Source of the DNA: Neospora caninum Liverpool
Lineage: Eukaryota; Apicomplexa; Conoidasida; Eucoccidiorida; Sarcocystidae
Assembly: GCF_000208865.1 (NCBI RefSeq)
Contig: NC_018397.1
Coordinates: 2,914,001-2,978,000 of the forward strand
DNA length: 64,000 nucleotides
Direction: 5' to 3'
Notes under the pieces: model-generated
Database searches by the model: none
What the model was told of the DNA's origin: nothing
Seen by the model: only the letters and a program-made list of their open reading frames with translations
Part shown: positions 53,801 to 64,000 of the stretch, one piece after another
How positions within the stretch are numbered: the first letter of the stretch is position 1
How the letters are laid out: each line of letters opens with the position of its first letter
Translations under genes and position numbers: made by a program

Positions 53801-55521
53801 TGGCTCTGACTGGTACGTCGAGTCCCGCTTTTTTTCACGTCTCTTGGCTCGGCCTCATGGTTCCGCTTCTCCCATATTCAGTATTGCTTCGCCAGGCGTT
53901 CCTCGTGAGGCTTCTTCCCTCCTTATCTGTCTCCCCTTTTCAATGCTCGCACCCTCTTCCTCTCTGTCTCTTTCACACGTCGCGCCCTTCGCTGCGCGCC
54001 CTCTCTCCGCTCGACCTAAATCTTTATTTCTCTGATTTCAGCCTCCCTCGCTCGCGTTTTTCTCTGCCTTCCTGTCCCTCCGTGTATCGCCCGTGGTCCG
54101 CTTTCCGGTTGTGTTCGCGTTTTCCCGACTCGCGCGTCTTTCTCTCTCTTGCGCATCTTTGTTACGCACGCGGCTCGCCTCTCTGCAGCCGTTTCGCGTT
54201 TTGCCTGCGTTTTGGGGCGATGCGTGCGTCTTCCAGGGGTCTGCTTCAAGTCGTGAGAGCTCACAGCTCGACGGTTTTGTCGCTGGCATTCGACCGTTTG
54301 GGAAGTCGCCTCGCCACCTGCTCCGACGACCGCCACGTGAAAATCTGGACTTGTAGGTTTTCCTTTCTTCCCTCTACTATCCTCTCCCATTGTCTCCGTT
54401 CTTGCCTCCTCTCCTCGAGCAAGAGATGATGCCCCGTCCTTCTTCCATCTTGCCTCGACCGTTTTCCGTGAAGTCCCCCCCTTCGTGCGCGTGGTGTTTC
54501 TCTCTGGGTGTCCCCTCCCCACGCAGGCCTCGATCCCCAGCTCTCGCTTGCACTGGGCGAGAGCCCCGCGGCTCCGCTGTCTCCTCGCTCCTCTCTGCCG
54601 TCTCCGCCGGCGACTGCGTTTCCTGTGATGAGCTCCGAAGACCTCTCTGAACAGGCCTTGCCGTCTCCGCATGCTGCCGCCGGCGCGGTCGACGCAGGGA
54701 AACGCGCAGATGCACACGTCCTTGAAAGAGAGAGCGATGCGTCTTCGGCACCCAACAGCCTGACATCCAACACGCCTGCTTCAGCAACTTCCCTCTCTTC
54801 GAGGATTTTGCCTCCGTGGTACGTCACGGGCATCTTTCGCGGGGCGAGCCTCGGCGGTGGCCGGGTGTCGCCTGGTCCGGCGGCCTCAGGGGACGGCGCG
54901 ACTGTCACCGAGGAGTCACAAGGAGACGAAGGCGACACTCAGGCAGCGGACGGTGAGGGCAGGCGAGAGCGCGGCGCCCGCGAGGGTCGAGGAGACGCAG
55001 AAGGGGGGACAAGCGACGACGGCGAGCGACGCAGCCAGACGGTCTGTGCTGAGGGGAATGAGGGAATCCGTCGGACAGACGCCTGTGGGGGTTCTGTTGC
55101 GGAAACCAAAAGCGCACGGCCGCCGACGGCGTGCACAGAAGACGCAGAGAAGAACTGCCTTGCAGGCGGCAGGAGCGGGCCCTCAGAAGATGACCAGAGC
55201 GATGAGGGAGAATCGGATTCGGAAAAGGAAGAAAGAGACAAAGACGAATTAAAGCGACAACGCCCAGATCGATGGCGACCTGAAGCCGCACTCCTCTCCG
55301 ACATCCATAAGAGACCAGTCTACTTCGTCGACTGGCACCAGACGCTCGACATCATCGTGACGGTAAGAGCGACGGGGCAGTCCTAAGACGGTCACCCTTC
55401 TTGCACTTGTCTTTTTCGTCGCCGACGAGTTGCTCCTTTCCCTTCGCACACTTTGTCTATCAATCTCACTACTCGGCAACCAATATCTCTCTGCTCATAT
55501 AAAGGTTTATACATATATATT

Positions 55522-55554
<33 letters not shown>

Positions 55555-55615
55555 GTAAGTATACATATTTATATATACATACATACATACATACATACAT
55601 ACATACATACATACA

Positions 55616-55646
<31 letters not shown>

Positions 55647-56170
55647 CCATGCATATGTGTATATATATACCTATATAATATACATATATGTATTTACATG
55701 TATATATAGATATGTGCTTACACGCGTAGGGATGGATTAGCACATGCGACGATATCTTTGTATTGAGATCGGCGTGTGTCGAGCGAGGCCACGTTTTCTT
55801 TGCGACTGCCGTGTTTCGAGGCTTTCTGGGTCATCGCCCCGTATTTGTATGTGTGTGCCGTTTCGGCAATTCGGGGCCCCTCTTCTCTCCCTGTCTCCGC
55901 ATCCAACTCGCTCCCTTCCTCACATGCATTCGGTAACTTCGCTCTTGCTCCGACTCTCTTTGGATCTGAGCTGTATCTCGTCACTCTGTCTCTGTCCAGG
56001 CGAGTGGTGACCACGCCCTTCGCTTCTTCGCTGCCGACGCAGATGAAGAAGGCACCCGCGCGTGGGGTCTGCTGCTCTGCAAGGTGTGCAGCCCACCGTC
56101 TCCGCGACACGGCCTTGTTTCGACGCGCACAGTCCGCCGTAGAGCTTCGGCACTGCTCACACCACATCCC

Positions 56171-56205
<35 letters not shown>

Positions 56206-57257
56206 GTATATGTGTATATGTATATATGTATATATGTATATATGTATATATGTTTTTGTCGCTGTCTGCACACATGCATTGTGCCTTTTTGCTTACGAAT
56301 CGCGCATGCCGCATGCAAAAGAGAGAGATCGGTTGGTGCAGGGAGGGCGCTGGCAGCAGATCCACAATGCGACGGGTACGCACAGCGATGTAGGGAGAGT
56401 CGAACGCTTAAACGCCACGCTGTACCGTTTTGCATTCAAATCCATCTATGTGTGTAGAGATGTAGATACAGCGGCAAATACAGAGGCATGTTGTGCCGCA
56501 ACTTGTGCCGACGCGTATCCGTAAGTTACGAGCTCGGTTGGTGTCAACAAGTCCTTTACCGCGTCTAGATGCGTCCGGTCTGCTCTCGAGGATGTGTATG
56601 CATTTTCACGCATGCATGTGCACAAATTTATCTGCTTTGATGGCAACACGGGGCCCTCCAAGTACGCTAGGCGTACGCGGGAAAGCTGGAAAAAGGAGGA
56701 ACTGCATAAGTGTTAGAGTTGTACCCTGCTCTTCTCCCACAGCCTGACGCACACTACAGCGACATCAACTGCGCTGTGTGGAATCCTGCGACGCCGTCAT
56801 CCAGTCGTAGATCGGAAGGTACTGTCCTCGTGTTTGGAAGTTTTTTTCTGGTGTCAAAGAAAGAAGTGCCGCCGACGTGCACGCAGACTTTGGGACACGG
56901 CAGCGCATTGGCGACTCCTACGAGTGGAAGCGAAATGCATGCAGAGAGGCACTATCTCGGAAAGCCAGCACATGCTGCAGAGACACTGATGCGGGTCGAG
57001 ACGTGAAGTGCACCTTCCCAGCCGTTTTGTGCGGGTCTTCTCAGACGCATTCTCGTGTCTGTGTGTATCTCTTTTTTCCCTTATGTATTTGCTTCGATAG
57101 AATCCGTTGCGCGCTTTTGCATGCGTTCGCTTTTCCCTGTTGTTCTGCTGTTTCAGTTTTGCTCGGGACAACGAACGCGCGCAAGACTGCGGCGCTGCTA
57201 GCGTCGGTCGACGACGACGGAAAGGTGGCTATTTGGAGTCTGGAGAAGGCTTCCTGA
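50884..57257 (+). CDS. CIAO1: Cytosolic iron-sulfur assembly protein CIAO1 (Cia1), WD40
   Basis: CIAO1 is the seven-bladed WD40 subunit of the CIA targeting complex, which delivers Fe-S clusters to cytosolic and nuclear apoproteins. Exons: 50884-51354, 51791-51979, 52623-53004, 53707-53812, 54237-54352, 54527-55362, 56000-56083, 56743-56818 and 57157-57257, giving 2361 nt (786 aa plus TGA). Blades in order: [116 protein letters not shown]; and a last blade with INCAVWNP and [14 protein letters not shown]. These match human CIAO1 blade by blade. The human protein is about 340 residues. The extra length is in loop insertions: about 100 residues after blade 1, about 80 in blade 3, and about 250 acidic Ser/Glu-rich residues within blade 6, all hydrophilic. 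The A of the ATG is preceded by AAG, giving a good context. Confidence 0.96.
55509..55720 (+). repeat. (TA)n and (CATA)n microsatellite in CIAO1 intron 6
   Basis: TA-rich array followed by about 17 CATA tetranucleotides (roughly 55576-55645) and more TA-rich sequence. It lies wholly inside the intron between 55362 and 56000. Confidence 0.95.
56171..56254 (+). repeat. (TA)n/(TATG)n microsatellite in CIAO1 intron 7
   Basis: TA dinucleotides grading into GTATA units over about 80 bases, inside the intron between 56083 and 56743. Confidence 0.9.
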
Positions 57258-58503
57258 GGTCTGACGTTTTCAAGGCGCAGAACGCAAAAACGCGAACGGG
57301 AGTCTGTCTGAGGATTCAGGAGTTTCTCTTCTCTTTCGAAGCTGTCCTCACTCCAAAGCGACACCACACTCAGAAACGGTTCCTGCGACTGCGGCGTCAC
57401 TGCTTTAGTCAACGGCGTAAACGGCGTAACACGCGAGACACCCTCATCCACTCTCCGTTGTAGGCGTCTTGCCGGGCAACTCTTCCTATCTCTTCCGGCA
57501 GCGCGCCGGTGTTTACGGAGACATGGTAACATTTTGTGCCGATCTATTTTGGGAGCGGAGATCTCGGACGAGGTGTCCGCGTCGCTGCAGAATGCGTTTT
57601 CAAGGTGTGGAAACCTCCAGAGACGGTGGGTTGAGCAGTGCCGATTGCAGATGTGTCCCCCGGGGAAGGCCGCCGCGCGTGTTTCCACCGTTTTTCGTCC
57701 TCTGTGCGTCTTTCCAGATTTTGCCAGAATCTAGGGCGTTTGTGGGGCAACGCGGAGCGTGGTTGTGCCGGTCGGCGGTGTGCCCCGCGTGCGTTCTGAG
57801 CTTCTCAGGAAAGCAAAGGCAAACTTCATAGCCATCTGTCGGTGCGAGAACACTCACATTCCGCGCGTGTTAGAAATCGGCAACGAGACACCCGGCTACA
57901 GATCCTGCCCTTAGAGGAGTTGTGGATTTTGTTCCGTAGTCACACGATTTTGATGTCTCTTTCCGTTGAGGCAACGCGCGCAGGCGTGCGACGCCTCTGG
58001 ACTCAAAAGCTCCTCTTGGCCCTGAAGGCCTTTCTTGCCCTGGGAAGAACAGTCCATCGTAGACTTGTTTCTCCTGAAGCAAAACGGAACGCGTTTGCAC
58101 GCTCGCAGAACGGTTGGCAATTCTTCCTGTTGCCTCGACGCCGTCTGGACGGCGCAGAGGTGCGTCCACAGACCAGTTAGATTTCGCAGCGCGTTACGAG
58201 CGTTTGTTCACGAACTACAGGTCAGCGCTTGGATAGCGATCACGCGAACACGTTCGCGGCCAACATGCAGTTTTTTTTTAAAATGTCCTTCTTCGGGGGG
58301 GCCGAAACCGCACCGGGCCTACCGGAAATCCCCTACAACTGTCCATACACCTGAATGTCGCTCCTCTATTATGTTAGGTGGTCATGCATACGCAGACATG
58401 TACGAATACACGTATGCGAACAAAAGTAATCTTCTGTCTGAAAGAGTTCATGAGCTCGAGCGGGGAAGACGACGCGGCAACCCGCATGCGCGTCGACCTA
58501 TGC
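57258..58503. other. Intergenic region between convergent CIAO1 and MORN genes
   Basis: Both neighbours end toward this stretch, so it should carry two 3' untranslated regions. Frames of up to 120 codons exist on both strands without motif or splice support. A near-tandem GGCGTAAAC repeat lies at about 57413-57431. Confidence 0.5.
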
Positions 58504-61500
58504 TCACGCGGCCTCATCCGGCTTTGGCGCTTGTGTGGGAGCGTGGAACGATGGCGGAACGCCCCCCTTTCCATGCAAAACGCCGCCGTCGATCTTCATG
58601 TGCTGTTTTTTCTGGCCCTGGAGTTAAGTGACAAAAAACCCAGAAGGAAAGGCGATATACGACATGGCTATTAGCGGTCGCTACCGCGCAAAGACTGATC
58701 CATGCAGAAATCCACACGAATGGCTGGAGGAAGTAGCCTTTTGTGTCCACAATGTCGTCACTCCAGCAGACAAAAAAATGTGCAGGTCCAGACCAAGACA
58801 GATGCCTATACAGCGAAGCACTCTGCCCGAGACTCGCATACGTTTTTGCGCCGCGTGCGTGGATCACACACACTTTGGTCGAACTTCCCAGACTTCCTAA
58901 ACTGCCGTAGAGCGCCACTGAAATGTATACGCACGAACGGTGGTTCCTGTGCACGTTCGTGAAAGCAACTCCGCCAGAAGACACAGCCCGATTTTTTACC
59001 GACACCCAGTATGGAATAGCGTTGCTGGTCTTTCGCGAGATGCGCACGTACCTGGTAGAGTTGGTGATATTTATTGGGATTTGAGTACGCACTCGTCTCG
59101 TAGTCGCCAGCGGAATTGTCCAGCGCTTCTTCCCCGACAAAAAGCGGGACTTTGCCTTGTTCGGTCCACTTCACGTGTTTGCCCTCCTTCCAGATTCCCT
59201 TCCGCTTCTTTCCACTGGGCGAGATTTCGACGACTTCGCCATCCATTTTGTTTTTCACAAAGTTCGCGACATAAATGCGGCCGTCGCGCAGGAACAATTT
59301 TCCAGGACCGCTCTTCATGCTCTGCTCATACGGACCCTCGTACTTGGAGAATTGTCCTTGCGGCCACTTGTAGACGCCGTTGCCGTGCATGTAGCCGTCT
59401 TTCCACTCGCCTTCGTACGTCCGACCGTTCGCCCACGTGTACACGCCTTTCCCTAAGGAGAGGAAATGCAGAGCGCAGGCGAAGGAGAACGAGCACACAC
59501 ACACACACACACTGGGCACCAAAGAGACAACCGTACATCACGGGTGTCTCCGCCCTCAACGTCTCGCCGCTGTCTCGGAGCCCGGCGGCCTTCCCGCTGC
59601 GTGAGGAGAGCGTTCTGCAAGCGACCCCGAATGCGTAGGTCACCTGTGCCGCGCCGTGTATGCGATTTCTTCTCCGCACTCTCCGCCGAGAGGCAACCGC
59701 TTTTAAAAACGCAAATCAACAACCTTCTGGCTTGCGCGTGTCCGCACGTCACGGATTCTGCTTTCGTCCATGCCAAAGTATCGGAATGGCGTTGAACGCC
59801 TTCACCTTTTTGATCTCAACGGAGAAAACACACGTCTACGCGCGGCCCCTCAAATCGTCTTCCTAACCCTGATCCCCCGTGTATATAAGAGTGCGTCATC
59901 CCCAAATGGGATACGGACGAATGCAGAAAGGCGTAGTGTACTCCCACAAAAAACAGTTCAAAGGCACGCGGGCCGGCGACAGGCCGCTTAGCGGCAAGTG
60001 CTATTTTTGCAGTTACGGAGTGTTCGGTGGACGTACCGGCAAAGAAATCCTTGGCGAAGGAACCGACGTACTTAGACCCATCTGGAAAGGTGATGGAGCC
60101 TTTCCCCTGTTTGTCTCCCTTTCTAAAGACCCACACAGACACACACACACAGTCGGAAAAGGCCCGTACTCGCCTGAAGAGTCAGTGTGTGCCCCGCGAG
60201 GGCTAAAAGTGCATGAGTTGGAATGTCCCTTGTACGACAGTCACGAAGACGATGCCATCCTGACAACGGACGTCTGCGAGAGGATGTCCTAGCACTGAAA
60301 GCGTATTTGGAACGTTCCGTCTAAATCACCTGGGAAACGTGGCGCTTGCCCTAGTGAGGCCCGACAGCCTGTCTGTGCCTGGGATTCTCCCGTGAATGCA
60401 ATTTTGAGCGTCAACATCGCCCCTGGTGCGCTCGCAGAGACGCCGACGCGCCGGTGAATCGTGTGTTTTCTACATGTGTGCTTGTGAGAGCGCTAGGGCC
60501 AGGCACAGTTGGGTGTGCCTTTCTTCCGTGAGGTGGCGAGCAAAAAGGGTCAGCGAGAAGAACACCAGGGAGGCCAGCTCGAGTTGTAAGCCGGGAGGGA
60601 ACGAAAAACGGCATAGGTGCACAACCGCGCAAAGATCAATGGGAAGCTATCTCTTACTCGAAGCTGCCTTCGTAAACGGTGCCGTCTCCCCACATCTCCT
60701 TCCCCTTGCCGTGCTTCATGTCATCCGTCCACTGGCCTTCGTACCTAAGCACAGACAAATGCCGGGACAACGCCGCGGCGAAAACTGCCATGCGACGGCA
60801 GAGATGCTCTTGTAACGTTTTCCTGTCACCCCCTTGCGCGGTGTTCAGTAGAAAGTCGCACTTTCCTCGCAACAGCACATCCCCCCCCCCCCCCCCGAGG
60901 TTGGCGAGAAGTTATTCCGTCCAGCACATAAACAGTCCGGCTTCTGCTAGTCAACGGGCGAGAGCTCTCAGCGCCACGCAGATTTTGAGTCAAGAGGAGA
61001 AACACGGAAGATCAGGAAACTCCAGGAGTCGCGACGGAACAAGATCCAGATATTATCTGCTTGTGGGAACCAGACGAGCACATGAATCGGGCTGCTATGT
61101 TTAAGAAGTGAGACAGGCGACGCAGCGCTGTTTCCGACTGTATAACGCGAGTGCCTTGGGTGTCTACTCACACGGAGCCGTCCGCATGAGTGAACTTGCC
61201 GGTTCCGTTGATCCTGTTGTGCTGCCATTGACCCTCGAAGACGTTCCCTTTACCATCAGACCAGGTACCTTCTCCACTGCACTCGTCCTTTTTGAACGAG
61301 CCTTCGTAGGTCTCCCCGTCTGGCCACGACAGCTTTCCCTGTCCGTCTCGATGAGGATCCTGCAAGACCCAAAACCGGCAAAACACGCATATATATACAC
61401 ATGTATATATATATATATATATATACGTATACATACGCACGTATGCATGTCAGCTCATATGCGACGAGGCTCGGGTAGAGAGACGGGCGTGTCGCACTCG

Positions 61501-62348
61501 CCCCTGCTTCTACGGTTTCCTGTTTCCCCCTTCACCTCCCGAGTCGGCTTCTTCTTTCGGGGTTCTGTGTCTCTCTTCCGCTCGTGTGGTCTCTTTCGAC
61601 AGGCCTCGCCCTCTGCGAGTCTGCAAATCGCGGCAGGTTCGGGCGCGGTCGCGGAGTCTCTGCGTGTCCAGGCGTTTCCAGTCGGGTCTTTCCTCTCGCA
61701 GGTTCTCTCTTCCCGCGTTTCCGGTGTTCTGGTTTCGTCGGGTGCCCGTGTTCCCGTTTTTTCTCCACATCTCGCCGTCCTCTTCTGTGTCCGTGCGGAC
61801 AAAAACGCAGATGCGGGGCACATCCGAGCGCCGTCTCTTCTCCCGGTCTCGGCTTCGCATTCCCGGGTGCGTTCCTTCTCTTTCCACCTTTCTCGATGGC
61901 CTGCCTGATCGCCACTTGGCTCACTCCGTGCGCCGACGCGGCCTCTTACCTTCCACTGTCCTTCATACACCGCGCCCGACTTGAGAGTCACGGCAGGCCT
62001 CGCGACTCTGCCGCCTCCGGCCGGTTCCCCAGGAATTTCTGCGAGGTTTGTGGGCGGACCGGAAGCCAGAGAATGCCCCTGTCTGCCACCAGGCGGCGGC
62101 ACGTAGCCGGTGCCCACAGTGTCGTCGTCCGGCGCCAAATTCTCCGGCGGCGGCTCGGCTGATTCCGGCGCGCCGCCGTTTTCCACACTCGGTCCATTCG
62201 GTCCTGAGCCACTCGGGCCGCCCGCCCGGTCGGAATTCCCGTTCCGGGACACTCCCCCAGTCCCGGCTGTTCCTGGCGAAACTGCGCCGCCCTGGTGCTG
62301 CGCCGGCTTAGGGGCGGTCTCGTTCGCCGTCGACTGCGTACACCCCAT
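58504..62348 (-). CDS. MORN-repeat protein with N-terminal acylation signal
   Basis: MORN repeats form an elongated beta scaffold that binds membranes or partner proteins. Minus-strand exons: 62348-61950, 61359-61172, 60744-60658, 60122-60037, 59452-59052 and 58617-58504, giving 1275 nt (424 aa plus TGA) with all phases matching. The protein begins MGCTQS: Gly2 fits N-myristoylation and Cys3 palmitoylation, so membrane attachment is likely (plasma membrane or inner membrane complex; inferred). Residues 5-118 are Gly/Pro-rich and disordered. About nine or ten MORN units of the G-x-x-Y-E-G-x-W/F type run from about 120 to 335, the last ones degenerate. A basic, then Pro/Gly-rich tail ends PKPDEAA. 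There is no kinase domain, so it should not be read as a PIP5 kinase even though MORN proteins are often labelled that way. It is distinct from T. gondii MORN1, which is nearly all MORN repeats. The last exon is the least certain. Confidence 0.92.
59494..59512 (+). repeat. (CA)n microsatellite in MORN gene intron 4
   Basis: A CA dinucleotide array of 19 bases between exons 4 and 5 of the MORN gene. Confidence 0.9.
60881..60896 (+). repeat. Poly-C tract (16 C) in MORN gene intron 2
   Basis: Sixteen consecutive C on +, so a G run in the transcript, inside the intron between 61172 and 60744. Confidence 0.9.
61388..61444 (+). repeat. TA-rich microsatellite in MORN gene intron 1
   Basis: TA dinucleotides with ACATG/GTATA interruptions about 30 bases upstream (in the transcript sense) of the exon 2 acceptor. 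It may form part of the region near the 3' splice site. Confidence 0.85.
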
Positions 62349-63663
62349 GGCTTCAAATGTCTGGGAGGCAAGGAGCGAAGCGAGGATCCACGGACACCAA
62401 ACGCTTTAACACACAACCGGTCTTGGGAGCGGAAGGCGTGGAACGGAGGCGGGGAGATCATCCAACGGACACAGGCGAGAAGCCAAAGAGGGTCAAGTGA
62501 CTCTCGAAAGGACAGTACACCAGACGAGCAGGCAGACTCAACACCCAGGTGGTGCACAAGAAAGGTTACGGCAAGGGGATTCGTGTTGTTCACGATCCAG
62601 CAACCTTTTTTTGCGACGACTGCGGCGGGAAAACAACAACAGCGTGATGCCGTGGACCCAGCACACCGACAGAGTATCGCGGCATGAGACGAACAGCGGC
62701 AGGAAAGGCTGGTCGAGAACCGTGTGAACGTGGACCAAGGTAGAGGACATTAATTTCAGGAGCTCGCTGAGAGAGCGCCTCAAATTGCCGTTCGGCGAAA
62801 AAAGTCCTTTACTTGTGATGTGGAGGAAACACTCCAGAGCTGGCTAGGAGTCTCGAGAGATTTGAGTCAAAAACGGCGTGCGAGCGGCTCTCCCCCTCTC
62901 GCCGCGTCGTGAACTGTGTGTGGGTTTTTAGCGTGCGCCAAAATGACAGAAGGGAAACAATCTAACTGTACCGATCCTTTTCGATCAGCATGGCTATTCC
63001 GGAATGTTCCCGCCTCCCAAAATCGCCCTGCAACTTCTTTAAAATGAAACTGGTGCTACAGGCGGACCGCCCAGAATCCAGCTGTGCAGCGATTTCAGGG
63101 GTATGACCTGCCGCGATTGTCGCTGCCAGGCAGTGTGAAGCTGACGAAGGCGCCTTGGACCAGTTCTTGGGACACGCTTGAGAAAGGGGGCGTGGGCCGG
63201 AGAAAAAGTGTGAATTTGATCCCGCGTTTCTTGCTGTGAAGAAGCCCGAGGCGGTTTTGCTGGAATGTCCATGGCGCACTCGGGATCTAGGCCAGGCGCG
63301 GTGCTACAGGCTCCCTGCACGCGAGGCAGCCGCAGCATGCACTTCTCGTCTGTCTCACCGGGGGCGTTCACAATCACTGTGCGGGTAACCGACAGAAGGA
63401 AAGTGAACAGGGTGACTGTATTCCTGCGCTGTTTCTTGAAGAGACAGAAGCAAGAAACGCGTACACAAGGCACAACAAGTCCATTTCTCGTCCGCATGTC
63501 GCGGCAAGTCGTGTTTGGGCGAGGTCTGATTGGGAACCAGTAAGAAAGCCTGGGATGAAAACCCTAGAGATGCAAACGACGAAGAAGCCCATCACTAGAA
63601 AATGCGTTTCTTCGCTGTACGTGTCTGAACGTGCGCTTGGCTCAGACTATGCAGCTGCTCCCT
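62349..63663. other. Upstream region of the MORN gene
   Basis: It should hold the promoter and leader of the minus-strand MORN gene. A minus-strand frame of 152 codons (63497-63039) and an overlapping one (63279-62962) contain several cysteines but no motif I can assign. Nothing else is supported. Confidence 0.4.
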
Positions 63664-63960
63664 TCATGCGCTAGTATCTCCAGATGATTCACAAGGAAAG
63701 CCGTTTTGGGGCCAGGTTGGTGAAGGAGCGACAGTAGCTTTTGGTGTCATTGGAAGGAACCGGGAAAAAGGCAGAGTGGTACAAAACGTTTCCATGGATC
63801 GACTCGGGGTTTGGGTGGCTCCTCTGATACGGTCAATCACGAGGCGGTGGAACCCAGTTGCACCACGTTTTTTGTTCCTACGAGCAGAGGAAAGGTGGAT
63901 TTCATAGACAGCCCAGGAACCACGCTGAAGTACGCGCTCCATTTCCACACGTTTTCATCT
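63664..63960 (-). CDS. Possible exon of an unassigned gene at the right edge
   Basis: On the minus strand a good acceptor (ttgtctccag) ends at 63961. Directly after it one frame reads DENVWKWSAYFSVVPGLSM and stays open for about 42 codons. A different frame is open from an ATG at 63942 to a stop at 63664-63666 (92 codons, MERVLQRGSWAVYEIHLSS...). I cannot tell which, if either, is translated, and recognise neither. Any upstream exons would lie beyond the window. Confidence 0.2.
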
Positions 63961-64000
63961 CTGGAGACAACCAAGACGAGTCACCGGACGGAACCCCCGC

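Noticed and set aside
58514..59140. 208-codon minus-strand frame overlapping the end of the MORN gene
   Set aside because: It reads the last MORN exons in a different frame and through the intron; the spliced model explains the region better.

Overview
The window is nuclear DNA of a sarcocystid coccidian (Apicomplexa), most likely Toxoplasma gondii or a close relative such as Neospora or Hammondia. Six of the seven genes I can assemble are split by GT-AG introns. The proteins carry long Ser/Pro/Gly/Ala/Glu-rich insertions inside conserved folds, the first codons sit under long pyrimidine-rich leaders, and introns hold (TA)n, (CATA)n, (CA)n and poly-C tracts. The species is not fixed by what I see: the regulatory serine of eIF2-alpha is Ser73 in my model, while T. 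gondii literature numbers it Ser71, which hints at a relative or a different start. A run of 100 N marks an assembly gap.

Layout from left to right: (1) 1-5100, no supportable gene. (2) 5101-9900 (+), a single-exon 1599-residue MOB/phocein-family protein whose domain is broken by two large insertions. (3) 11928-16112 (-), translation initiation factor eIF2-alpha in eight exons (352 aa). (4) 18963-20370 (-), a two-exon, 251-aa four-transmembrane protein of unknown function. (5) 23864-28932 (+), a DDX5/DBP2-type DEAD-box RNA helicase in seven exons (791 aa). (6) 35692-47527 (+), a giant, largely disordered protein in nine exons (about 2878 aa after allowing for one single-base frameshift) with collinear motifs resembling animal PRRC2/BAT2. 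(7) 50884-57257 (+), CIAO1, the WD40 protein of cytosolic iron-sulfur assembly, nine exons (786 aa). (8) 58504-62348 (-), a MORN-repeat protein with an N-terminal acylation signal, six exons (424 aa). For every spliced model the exon phases join correctly and the summed length is a multiple of three.

The genes do not form an operon-like unit. eIF2-alpha, the DDX5-type helicase and the PRRC2-like protein all belong to RNA or translation control, but I treat their proximity as coincidental. The strongest candidates for undescribed biology are the PRRC2-like giant protein and the insertion-split MOB protein with a changed zinc site. The main assembly issues are the G-run frameshift at 42509-42513 and the near-identical flanks of the N gap at 48990-49089.
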